Under the pieces are notes generated by a model. It searched no databases. It was not told the origin of the DNA and was given only the letters and a program-made list of their open reading frames with translations. The position numbers and the translations under genes were made by a program. This document shows positions 9,007-16,535 of a DNA stretch of 64,000 nucleotides, piece by piece (the first letter of the stretch is position 1; the number at the start of each line of letters is the position of its first letter). Source of the stretch: JAMXLO01 sp036265005 (lineage in GTDB: Bacteria; Pseudomonadota; Alphaproteobacteria; Acetobacterales; Acetobacteraceae); contig DATAPW010000162.1 in the NCBI GenBank assembly GCA_036265005.1, forward strand, positions 1 to 64,000, in the 5' to 3' direction.

Positions 9007-9067
9007 CGGTTGGTCGCGCTTCGATCCCCGCCCTCGCGGGAATGACGAAGGTAGCAACGGGATTGAC
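8954..9067. repeat. Inverted-repeat element overlapping a binding-protein N-terminus
   Basis: Arms at about 8954-8980 and 9041-9067 share the sequence GTCAATCCTGTTGCTACC and onwards, with about two mismatches in the first 25 bases. The right arm carries CCCGCCCTCGCGGGAATGAC, a pattern I recognise from dispersed palindromic elements of proteobacteria. The left arm looks like a partly deleted copy of the same unit. It lies at the junction of the SDR and binding-protein genes, within the possible signal-peptide code. Confidence 0.7.
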
Positions 9068-9092
9068 GGAAGGCGAAGTGTGCGCACGGCGC

Positions 9093-9854
9093 TCAACCGC
9101 CGGGCGCTGGAATGAAGGCTGCCTGCGTGCCGCCATCGACCGGGATCGTCGTCCCGGTGACATAACGCGCCGCATCGCTGAGCAGGAACTGCATCACATC
9201 GACCACATCGTCCGGTGTCGCAATGCGTCCCACCGGCGATACGCCGGACGGCCGGTAGCGCCCGCTTTTCGCCGGGTCGCTCACCGCCTGGATCATCGGC
9301 GTGTCCACCGTGCCGGGCGCCAGCGCGTTCACCAGTACCCCGCTACCCGCCACCTCGGCTGCAATCACGCGCGTCAGCTGCGACACCGCCGCCTTCGACG
9401 CAGCATAGGCGCCGCTATGGATCTTCGGTCGGAGTGCAGCCACCGACGACAGCAGCACAACACGCGCCGGCCGCTCCGGCGTCGCTCGCTTGCGCAGCAA
9501 TGGCAGCGCCTCACGCACGCACAGCCAGGTGCCGCGCGTGTTCACCGCGAACACGCGGTCGAAATCCTCCACTGACATGCTCTCCATCGGACCGATCCGC
9601 AGAATGCCGGCACAGCAGATCAGCGCATCGAGCGCGCCGGCTGCGAAGCCGATCTCGGCGAACGCCGCGACCACGCGGTTCGCATCGGCGACATCGCAGG
9701 CCACCGGCCGGTAGTCCGGATTGTTGCTGACAGCGCGCAGTCGATCTTCCGAAATGTCGAGGCCGAACACCGTCCAGCCCTCGCCCAGCAAACGCTGGGC
9801 CGCCGCCTGGCCGATGCCGGAGGCCGCTCCGGTGATTGCCGCTACCCTGCCCAT
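9093..9854 (-). CDS. SDR family NAD(P)-dependent oxidoreductase
   Basis: This is a classical short-chain dehydrogenase of 253 residues with cofactor motif TGAASGIG near the N-terminus, the NNAG-equivalent ICCAG, catalytic Ser in LLSSVAA and YAASK as the Tyr/Lys pair. The tail VTGTTIPVDGG is typical of the family. The ATG at 9854 has GAGGGGGAT just upstream; the frame continues 10 codons further without support. The overall pattern resembles 2,3-dihydro-2,3-dihydroxybenzoate dehydrogenase (EntA-like), but the substrate is not established. It is the first gene of a probable operon with the importer. Confidence 0.9.
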   Translation of the reverse strand: MGRVAAITGAASGIGQAAAQRLLGEGWTVFGLDISEDRLRAVSNNPDYRPVACDVADANRVVAAFAEIGFAAGALDALICCAGILRIGPMESMSVEDFDRVFAVNTRGTWLCVREALPLLRKRATPERPARVVLLSSVAALRPKIHSGAYAASKAAVSQLTRVIAAEVAGSGVLVNALAPGTVDTPMIQAVSDPAKSGRYRPSGVSPVGRIATPDDVVDVMQFLLSDAARYVTGTTIPVDGGTQAAFIPAPGG

Positions 9855-9925
9855 ATCCCCCTCGTCCCGCGATTCCTTCCACACACGCTAACACCGACCG
9901 CGGTGTCGGAGGAATGCGCCGGCAG

Positions 9926-10810
9926 CTACGCGCGCTTACGCCCCGCCGCGCGCTTCGGCCTGGCTTTGCGCGGGGGCGCCCCCTTGCGGCGTTGCGGCGC
10001 GTCGGCGGATTCCGCGCGCGACTTCTTGCCGTTCTGTCCCAGGCTGCGCTTCAGTGCCGCCATCAGGTCTATGACATTGTCACCACGCGACTCTGACGGC
10101 GCTTCCGGCGTTATCCCTTCGCCCTTCAGCTTGGCATCGATCACCTCGCGCAACCGCTTCTCGTAGTGGTCCTCGAGATCGGCCGGTTCGAATTTGCCTT
10201 CCTGCCGTTCGATGAGCTGGGTGGCGAGCTTCACCATCTCGGCGTCCGGCTTGCCGTCGGTGATGCGATCGAACAGCTTGTGATAGTCGTACAGGTCTCT
10301 GGGTTCGTGCAGCGTGTGCACCACCATGCCCTTTGCCAGCGGCAGGATGGCCACCGCCCGTTCACGCCGCGAGATCACCACGCGGGAGAGCGCCGCGCGC
10401 CCTGCCCTCGCGATCGCCTCGCGCAGCACCGTGTATACGTCCTGTCCAGCCTCGCCGTCCGGCGCCATGTAATAGCTGGTGTCAAAATAGATCGGATGGA
10501 TCGCGTCCCGGTCAACGAACTTGTCTACCGACATGGTGGACGATGTCTCGATCTTGGCCCTTTCAAAATCCTCATCGTCCAGCAGGACGTAGCGGTCCTT
10601 TTCAAATTCGTAGCCCTTGACCAGATCGCGTCGTGGCACCTCCTTGTCGGTATCTGCATCTTGCGTGACCGTGCGCACGCGGTTCCCGGTTTTCGGGTTG
10701 ATGAAATGGAAGCGCAGGTTGGCACTGGCCCGCAGCACGCTGTGGAGCGACACGGGACAGGTCACCAGGGCAAGCCGCAGATGCCCACGCCATATTGGTC
10801 GCTCTGCCAT
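9926..10810 (-). CDS. ku: Non-homologous end-joining protein Ku
   Basis: Bacterial Ku is a homodimeric ring that binds DNA double-strand ends and recruits LigD. The 294-residue protein starts MAERPIWRGHLRLALVTCPV and carries the Ku core (YEFEKDRYVLLDDEDF) and the conserved C-terminal segment EPADLEDHYEKRLREVIDAK, then a long Lys/Arg/Ala-rich tail typical of DNA-binding C-termini. The ATG at 10810 is chosen because family homology begins there. No ligD is in this window. It is divergent from the PRC-barrel gene across about 160 bp. Confidence 0.96.
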   Translation of the reverse strand: MAERPIWRGHLRLALVTCPVSLHSVLRASANLRFHFINPKTGNRVRTVTQDADTDKEVPRRDLVKGYEFEKDRYVLLDDEDFERAKIETSSTMSVDKFVDRDAIHPIYFDTSYYMAPDGEAGQDVYTVLREAIARAGRAALSRVVISRRERAVAILPLAKGMVVHTLHEPRDLYDYHKLFDRITDGKPDAEMVKLATQLIERQEGKFEPADLEDHYEKRLREVIDAKLKGEGITPEAPSESRGDNVIDLMAALKRSLGQNGKKSRAESADAPQRRKGAPPRKARPKRAAGRKRA

Positions 10811-10972
10811 CACCGCCTCCCTGACCTGATTATGCAAAAATAGGTCTGATCTCTATCGACCGCCACACACGCAACGCGTGAGCGTCGCACGTTCTTTTGT
10901 ACCCGCACCGAGCGCAACCGGCGGGCGGGACCGACGTTGGTTGCCTGTCCGTTCAAGAGGAGGCAGCCAACC

Positions 10973-11443
10973 ATGGCCAGACAGGCTTCGATAGGAACGA
11001 TGATCGCCGCGACAGCACTGCTCACATTCCCCGTCCTGGCGCAGACCTCAACCTCAACCAGCCCGGCCGCACCTCCGCCCCCGCCCGGCATGACGACGAA
11101 CCGTCCTGCCAGCACGGGCGTGGCCGGCAACTCGTCCACGGCATCCAGCGCGCCGAAATACTTTACGGCGGACCATCAGGTTCGCTCGAGCAAGGTTGTT
11201 GGGGCCAGCGTCTACAACGACCAGAACCAGTCGGTCGGCTCGATCGATGACGTTCTGATGAGCGACGCCGACCACAAGGCCGCCACGGCGGTGATTTCGG
11301 TCGGCGGGTTCCTCGGCATGGGGTCCAAGCTGGTTTCCGTGCCGTTCGATCAGCTCAAGATCGAGAACGACAAGATCGTCATGCCGGGCGCCACCAAGGC
11401 GTCGCTCGAGGGCATGCCGGAGTACCACTACACCAATGCGTGA
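10973..11443 (+). CDS. Exported PRC-barrel domain protein
   Basis: This 156-residue protein has a Sec signal peptide cleaved near VLA-QT and a Ser/Thr/Pro/Ala-rich linker. A PRC-barrel domain spans about residues 65-150, containing VVGASVYNDQNQSVGSIDDV and KLVSVPFDQLKIEN. Such proteins are common in alphaproteobacterial envelopes, but their role is poorly defined. The ATG at 10973 has AAGAGGAGG upstream. A hairpin terminator follows the gene. Confidence 0.88.
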   Translation: MARQASIGTMIAATALLTFPVLAQTSTSTSPAAPPPPPGMTTNRPASTGVAGNSSTASSAPKYFTADHQVRSSKVVGASVYNDQNQSVGSIDDVLMSDADHKAATAVISVGGFLGMGSKLVSVPFDQLKIENDKIVMPGATKASLEGMPEYHYTNA

Positions 11444-11466
11444 TCGCATTGCGGCGCGTTGCGTCG

Positions 11467-11493
11467 GTGGGCGGCTGCAAGGCCGCCCACTTT
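11467..11493 (+). terminator. Rho-independent terminator after the PRC-barrel gene
   Basis: A perfect 9-bp stem GTGGGCGGC / GCCGCCCAC with a 6-base loop ends at 11490 and is followed by TTT. It lies 23 bp after the PRC-barrel stop and before the convergent DUF2934 gene. Confidence 0.75.
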
Positions 11494-11518
11494 CGCCTGT
11501 CCATTTCATGATGCGGCG

Positions 11519-11824
11519 CTAGGCCTTTCGTTTTCGACGCCGAGGCGCTGCCGGGCGGTCGCCCTGGTTGGTCAGGCGAGCCGGGAGCTCGCCCTGGTTC
11601 TCCACGGCCTCGATCGGCTCGACCGGTTGCCCGGACCCAAGCGGCCCACCATTCTTCACGGGATTGGGCACCTGGCCCACTGTCGGATTGTCCTCGATTG
11701 CGATGAGTTCACGTGCTCGTTCCCAATATTCGTGGTCACGGCCTTGTGGCCGTCCGTCGTCTTCCCATAAATGATACGCGCGGATGCGAATTCGCTCGTC
11801 CAGTGTTGCGGCGGCAGATGTCAT
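11519..11824 (-). CDS. DUF2934 domain protein
   Basis: This is a 101-residue soluble protein. Residues 9-40 fit the DUF2934 pattern: RIRIRAYHLWEDDGRPQGRD followed by a Trp/Glu helix. The rest is a low-complexity linker ending in a basic RRRKRK tail. Function is unknown; such proteins are often found near stress genes in alphaproteobacteria. The ATG at 11824 is the first in frame. Confidence 0.8.
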   Translation of the reverse strand: MTSAAATLDERIRIRAYHLWEDDGRPQGRDHEYWERARELIAIEDNPTVGQVPNPVKNGGPLGSGQPVEPIEAVENQGELPARLTNQGDRPAAPRRRKRKA

Positions 11825-12058
11825 GCGGCTCTCCTCGGTCGTGCTTCACCGTAGCAACACAGACCTGCCGGCCGTGGTTCGCCCGCCGCCGCTTCCGGGG
11901 CAGCATGAACACTGCCATAGTGCCGACGGGCACCGCTCCCCCGCGGTGGTCCGCGCTGCCACGCTCAGTGGGCGCGCTGCGATGCCGACAATGAATGTTA
12001 GAAGGCGACAGCCCGAACGGCTGGAGATTTGTCGCCGGACGACGGCGGGAGGATGCCG

Positions 12059-13261
12059 ATGAACGATCTGGGAGTGATGGCGGACGCTGCGGGCGGGACG
12101 CTGGCATCGCAGCGTTACATCAGTATCCGCGGCCACACCGAGCGCCTGGTCGCGTCGCTCAGCGCGGAAGATCAATGCGTACAGTCGATGCCCGACGCCA
12201 GTCCCGCCAAATGGCACCGCGCACACACCACATGGTTTTTCGAGCAGTTTGTCCTCGGCCAGTACTTGCCGGACTATCGGGTGTTCGACAGCGACTTCTG
12301 CTATCTGTTCAACTCGTACTACGAGGCGGTGGGCCCGCGCCATCCCAGGCCGAACCGCGGCCTGTTGACCCGTCCTTCGGTGGATCAGGTCACCAGGTAC
12401 CGTGCGCACGTCGATTCGGCGATGTTGCAATTGCTGTCATGTCCCCCCGCCGAAGCCGCGGCGCTGATCGAACTCGGCCTGCAACACGAGCAGCAGCATC
12501 AGGAACTCCTGCTGACCGACATGCTGCATGCGTTCGCGCAGAGCCCACTGGCGCCGGCGGTACTGCCGCATTGGCGGGAGCCACGGACCGCACCCGGAGC
12601 CACGCGATTCGTCGATTGTGACGGAGGCCTGGTGCAACTCGGCCATATTGGCGCGGGCTTCTGCTTCGACAACGAAAATCCCGTGCATCGGACGTTGCTT
12701 GCGCCCTATCGGATCGCCTCGCATCTGGTGCGCAACAGCGAGTGGCTGGCGTTCATCGCCGACGGCGGCTATCGCACGGCGACGTTATGGATGTCCGACG
12801 GCTGGGCCAGGCTGCTGGCAGAAGATTGGTCCGCACCACAGTATTGGCGCGAGATCGACGGCACCTGGTGGCAGATGGGACTGCACGGGCTGGTGCCGCT
12901 CGACGCGGCTGCGCCGGTGCGCCATGTCAGCTGGTACGAGGCGGATGCGTTCGCGCGATGGGCGGAGGCACGATTGCCGACCGAGGCAGAATGGGAAGCT
13001 GCCAGCAGCCGCTCCGATGTCGCCGAACTTACCGGTCATGTCTGGCAATGGACCGAAAGTTCCTACCGCCCGTATCCCGGTTTTCGTCCGGTCGCCGGAG
13101 CCGTCGGCGAGTACAACGGCAAGTTCATGATCAACCAGATGGTACTGCGGGGCGGATCGCTCGCCACGCCGTCCGGCCATACGCGACCCACCTATCGGAA
13201 CTTCTTCCACCCTGACAAGCGCTGGCAGTTCAGCGGCGTTCGCCTGGCTCGCGACGTCTGA
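12059..13261 (+). CDS. egtB: Ergothioneine biosynthesis sulfoxide synthase EgtB
   Basis: EgtB is a non-heme iron enzyme that joins a thiol donor to hercynine using O2. The N-terminal DinB-like four-helix domain carries the iron-binding histidines in WHRAHTTWF and QHEQQHQE. The C-terminal formylglycine-generating-enzyme-type domain spans about residues 190-400 (RLPTEAEWE, VWQWTES, YRNFFHPDKRWQFSGVRLAR). The ATG at 12059 (MNDLGVM) is chosen because GGGAGG at 12047-12052 is correctly spaced for it; ATG 12053 is too close. egtD follows 15 bp later. Thiol donor specificity cannot be read from sequence alone. Confidence 0.95.
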   Translation: MNDLGVMADAAGGTLASQRYISIRGHTERLVASLSAEDQCVQSMPDASPAKWHRAHTTWFFEQFVLGQYLPDYRVFDSDFCYLFNSYYEAVGPRHPRPNRGLLTRPSVDQVTRYRAHVDSAMLQLLSCPPAEAAALIELGLQHEQQHQELLLTDMLHAFAQSPLAPAVLPHWREPRTAPGATRFVDCDGGLVQLGHIGAGFCFDNENPVHRTLLAPYRIASHLVRNSEWLAFIADGGYRTATLWMSDGWARLLAEDWSAPQYWREIDGTWWQMGLHGLVPLDAAAPVRHVSWYEADAFARWAEARLPTEAEWEAASSRSDVAELTGHVWQWTESSYRPYPGFRPVAGAVGEYNGKFMINQMVLRGGSLATPSGHTRPTYRNFFHPDKRWQFSGVRLARDV

Positions 13262-13276
13262 AAAGGAACCCAATTG

Positions 13277-14254
13277 ATGCCCAATGACACCGCCCTGGTA
13301 CCGGCGGCGAGCCGTGATGTGGCGGATGCGGCGGTCTCGGGTCTGCTGCAGCGGCGAAAGACGTTGCCGGCAAAGCTGTTCTATGACGAAGCAGGCTGTC
13401 ATCTGTTTGCCCAGATAACCGAGCTGCCCGAATACTACCTGACCCGTACCGAGCATGCGCTGCTGGAAGTTGTGGCGCCGCGTGTGGCGGCCACCTTGCC
13501 GGGGCCCGCGGTGCTGGTGGAATACGGTGCCAGCGACGAAACCAAGGCCGGGTTCCTGCTGCGTGAGCGACGCGCCGCGGGCGACCATGTCATCCGCGCC
13601 TACGTGCCGATCGATGTCGCTGCTTCGGCGCTCAACCAGATGCGTGTGCGCCTGCGTCGTGAGCGGCCCGATCTGGTGGTGTGTGCGCTGGCTGCTGACT
13701 TCATGCAGGCGATGGCGCTGCCCGCGGAGATTCCCGACCTGGCGCGACTTGGATTCTTCCCAGGTTCCACCATCGGAAATCTCGATCCGCCCGCGGCAAG
13801 GAAATTCCTGCAACAGGCGCGCCAGACACTCGGCGCGTGGGCGAAGTTTCTGGTCGGCGTGGATCTGCGCAAGGACCCTGGCGTGCTGCTGCCAGCCTAT
13901 GACGATGCCGCAGGCGTCACAGCGGCCTTCAACCGCAACCTGCTGGTGCGGTTGAATCGCGAGGCGGGCGCCGACTTCGATCCCGATTCATTCGAGCATC
14001 GTGCAGTCTGGAACGATGCCGACAGCCGCATCGAGATGCACCTGGTGAGTTGTCGCGACCAGGCGGTCAGGGTGGATGGGCACGTCATCCACTTCGAGCG
14101 TGGCGAGACTATCCACACCGAGAACAGCTACAAGTATGCGCCCGAACAATTCGCCGCGCTTGCCGCATCGTCCGGCTGGCATACCGTGGAGTTGTGGACC
14201 GATCCCGGACAGCTGTTCTCGATGCACCTGCTGGAAGCACGCCATGGCCCGTGA
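13277..14254 (+). CDS. egtD: L-histidine N-alpha-methyltransferase EgtD
   Basis: EgtD trimethylates histidine to hercynine with SAM, the first step of ergothioneine synthesis. The 325-residue protein shows the family landmarks ELPEYYLTRTE, FPGSTIGNL and ENSYKY. The SAM loop reads VEYGASDETKAGFLL rather than the more usual Gly-Ser-Gly-Ser-Ser form, a variant worth noting but in an otherwise complete protein. The ATG at 13277 follows AAAAGGAAC with good spacing. The gene pairs with egtB, so hercynine is made and then sulfoxidised by adjacent gene products. It is convergent with the ECF sigma gene, 5 bp apart. Confidence 0.95.
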   Translation: MPNDTALVPAASRDVADAAVSGLLQRRKTLPAKLFYDEAGCHLFAQITELPEYYLTRTEHALLEVVAPRVAATLPGPAVLVEYGASDETKAGFLLRERRAAGDHVIRAYVPIDVAASALNQMRVRLRRERPDLVVCALAADFMQAMALPAEIPDLARLGFFPGSTIGNLDPPAARKFLQQARQTLGAWAKFLVGVDLRKDPGVLLPAYDDAAGVTAAFNRNLLVRLNREAGADFDPDSFEHRAVWNDADSRIEMHLVSCRDQAVRVDGHVIHFERGETIHTENSYKYAPEQFAALAASSGWHTVELWTDPGQLFSMHLLEARHGP

Positions 14255-14259
14255 CGGGC

Positions 14260-14751
14260 TTATGCGGCGTGCGGCGTCTCCTCGCCCGTGAGATGCGTGC
14301 GCAACTGCAGGCGCGCGCGATGCACCCGGCTTTTCAATGTGCCGATCGCACAGCCGGTGACCTTGGCTGCCGCCTCGTAGGATTCTTCCCTTAGCACGAT
14401 CATCGACAGCGCCTCGCGCTGATCGGCCGGCAGGCGATCGAGCGCCCAGCTCAGCTCGCGCAGTGCCGTGCTGTCTTCGTGGGCGGCCGGGACCGGCACT
14501 TCCGGCATGGTGTCCATATCGGTGAATTCGCGCCGATTGCGGACGCTACTGATGAAGTGATTGATCATGATACGATGAATCCAGGCGGAGAAGTTGGTAC
14601 CCGGAATGAAGCAGTCCTGTGCTATCAGCGCTTTAGTGGCGACGTCCTGCGCAAGATCATCGGCTGCGGCGCGGTTTCGTGTAAGTGCCAGTGCCCAAAC
14701 TCGCATTTTCGGCAGAAAAGCAGTAAGCTGTTCGTGAAACTCCGCCGCCAT
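14260..14751 (-). CDS. ECF-family RNA polymerase sigma factor
   Basis: This is a 163-residue group IV sigma factor. The sigma2 region spans about residues 10-75 (RNRAAADDLAQDVATKAL, then WIHRIMINHF), and sigma4 ends the protein (LPADQREALSMIVL, GCAIGTLKSRVHRARLQL). The ATG at 14751 has AGGAGA upstream. No anti-sigma factor, PhyR or NepR lies beside it, so the control mechanism is unknown. It resembles EcfG-like general-stress sigmas, but I cannot assign a group securely. Confidence 0.9.
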   Translation of the reverse strand: MAAEFHEQLTAFLPKMRVWALALTRNRAAADDLAQDVATKALIAQDCFIPGTNFSAWIHRIMINHFISSVRNRREFTDMDTMPEVPVPAAHEDSTALRELSWALDRLPADQREALSMIVLREESYEAAAKVTGCAIGTLKSRVHRARLQLRTHLTGEETPHAA

Positions 14752-15089
14752 GATTATATCTCCTGTGCTCAAAGTGTGTTACTGCGTGTTGCACCTGTGG
14801 CGGAAAGGGAGTGCCTGCAAGGACGAATGACACGAGCTTGATGGTTGGCCGCGGTCCTGGGCGGTGGGTTGCTTTGCTTCTCGGAAAGATGAAGCGTAGA
14901 ACGAAACTATTGCGAGACTGCCACTGACGATTTGTGGATACTTGCGTAGCGGGATCACCGTGGCAGTAGAGACCGGCAGTTGACCGCGCTATGGGGCAGC
15001 CTATGTGCCACCCGGGGTACGTCCTTTGCACCGCGCGTTGCCGTTCATGCCATGTTGGGGCATGCGGTCAGCCCTGAAAGGGGAGCCAC
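14752..15089. other. Intergenic region between the sigma factor and the proline-rich protein gene
   Basis: This divergent spacer of about 340 bp must contain promoters for both neighbours, but I see no confident match. A minus-strand TGGCAC-N5-CTGC at 14995-15010 resembles a sigma54 site, but it is imperfect and about 245 bp from the nearest start. A Shine-Dalgarno AAAGGGGAG precedes the gene at 15090. Confidence 0.5.
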
Positions 15090-16535
15090 ATGTTGCGATT
15101 CCTGCTTGCCGGCCTGGTCACCGTCTGCGGCTTGGTCCTGTTGTTCGTTGCCTCCTTCGGGGACCCGAGCAGCGCGTTGCGTGACATCCAGGCGATATTG
15201 CCGGTGATTCAGCTGAAATCGTCGGCACCGGCCAGCGTGACGCCGCCACCGCAGTCGGCCCAGGCTGTGCAGCCTCCCGCCAGCGTGACGCCGCCAGCGC
15301 CGCCACCGCAGCTGACCCAGGCGGTGCCGCCTCCCGCCAGAGTGGCGCCGCCGGCACCGCCTCCGCAGCTCGCCCAGGCGATGCCGCCTCCTGCACCGAT
15401 GCCGGCTCCAGCCGCGCCACCGAGGCCGGCTCCATCGGTGGGACCCGACACCGCCATGCTCCGCCAGCAGCGTGATGCACTGCAGCAGCAGTTGCAGGCA
15501 TTGCAGGCGAAGGTCGCACAGGCGACGCAGGATATGACGGCGCTGCGCAACGAATCCGAATCGGCGCGACGTGATCTGGACGCGATGCGACAGCAGCGAG
15601 CGATGGATCAGGCGGCGTCGAACCAGGAAAGGCAGGCGACCCAACAGGCAATGGAGGCCAGCAAGCAACGTGCCGCAGATGCGGAGAAGCAGGTTGCGAT
15701 GCAACAGGCTGCGCTGGATCGGCTGAAGGCGGAAACCGAAGGCATGACGGCGCGTGCGGAAGCACCGCAGGACAGCAAAGCGGCGGAGCCTGCCCTGGCT
15801 GCTGCGCCGGTGGAACCGCCGAAGGTCGCCGCCACCGCGCCACCGCCACCGCCGTCAAAGGTCGCTGCGATCACGCCACCGCCCAGGCCGGCTGCCAGCG
15901 TGCCGCCGCCGCCAGTTCCGGTCGCGAAGCCGGCGCAGCAGGGGCCTGATTCATCGGAGGCTGTGCTGAACCGCTTGCGCCGGGCGCCGGGTCCGCCGAT
16001 CCAGCCAGAGCAGGATGCGGCACGGGGTCGTCCGAATGGACCGTCCGGAGGAGCCACGCAGGCACAGGCGCAGCTACAGGGTCAGGCGCAGGTTTTGGCA
16101 CAGGCGCAGGTTTTGGCACAGGCGCCGGTTCTGGCTCAGGCGCCGGCGCCCTCGCCGCGTGAGCGACTGTCCGATGCGCGCATGGCGCTGGCGGCCGGTC
16201 GGGTGGACGATGCGCGCAACCTGTTGGAGCAGGCACAGGTGCAACTGGTGTTTCGTCCGATCGGGCCGAGTGGGGAAATGACAGGAACCCGCAGTGTGGC
16301 CGCTGGCCAGGTCGCCGAGGCACTCAGCATGCTCGGCGCCGGCGATATCCCGCGCGCCATGCAATACATCGACCTTGCCATGGCCCAGGCCAACAACGGG
16401 CCGATGGGCAATGTTCAGGCGGTCACCGCGATGGCGCCGCCACGCGGCGGGCCGCCACCACCCGGCTACGGTTATGGTTACGCGCCCGATGCCGGCTACG
16501 CGCCGGATTATGGCCGGAGCCGCTCAGGTGAGTGA
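15090..16535 (+). CDS. Membrane-anchored proline-rich coiled-coil protein of unknown function
   Basis: This 481-residue protein begins with one membrane helix (about residues 3-23). A Pro/Ala-rich segment with near-repeats of PPASVTPP/PPPQLAQA type follows, then a long coiled coil (about residues 125-220, rich in Gln, Arg and Glu), a second Pro-rich stretch and a run of QAQVLA repeats. A helical domain (ERLSDARMALAAGRVDDARN and onwards) and a Gly/Tyr/Pro tail end the protein. The layout suggests a periplasm-spanning structural protein. I recognise no family. A strong Shine-Dalgarno supports the ATG. Its last 12 bp overlap the convergent glycosidase-like gene. Confidence 0.75.
   Translation: MLRFLLAGLVTVCGLVLLFVASFGDPSSALRDIQAILPVIQLKSSAPASVTPPPQSAQAVQPPASVTPPAPPPQLTQAVPPPARVAPPAPPPQLAQAMPPPAPMPAPAAPPRPAPSVGPDTAMLRQQRDALQQQLQALQAKVAQATQDMTALRNESESARRDLDAMRQQRAMDQAASNQERQATQQAMEASKQRAADAEKQVAMQQAALDRLKAETEGMTARAEAPQDSKAAEPALAAAPVEPPKVAATAPPPPPSKVAAITPPPRPAASVPPPPVPVAKPAQQGPDSSEAVLNRLRRAPGPPIQPEQDAARGRPNGPSGGATQAQAQLQGQAQVLAQAQVLAQAPVLAQAPAPSPRERLSDARMALAAGRVDDARNLLEQAQVQLVFRPIGPSGEMTGTRSVAAGQVAEALSMLGAGDIPRAMQYIDLAMAQANNGPMGNVQAVTAMAPPRGGPPPPGYGYGYAPDAGYAPDYGRSRSGE
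16083..16151 (+). repeat. 18-bp in-frame tandem repeat
   Basis: The unit CAGGCGCAGGTTTTGGCA occurs twice exactly (16083-16100 and 16101-16118), then once diverged (16119-16136) and once partially. It encodes repeats of QAQVLA/QAPVLA in the proline-rich protein. Exact recent copies suggest slippage-prone length variation. Confidence 0.9.

Noticed and set aside
10811..10972. Possible EcfG-type promoter (GGAAC-N16-17-CGTT) between ku and the PRC-barrel gene
   Set aside because: The best match has GGGAC with an 18-bp spacer on one strand and a 14-bp spacer on the other, not a convincing site.
14995..15010. Minus-strand TGGCAC-N5-CTGC resembling a sigma54 site
   Set aside because: Mismatch in the -12 element and about 245 bp from the sigma-factor start, so support is too weak.
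15230..16150. Repetitive DNA as a CRISPR-like array
   Set aside because: The repeats are in-frame codons of a Pro/Gln-rich protein with no unique spacers and no cas genes nearby.
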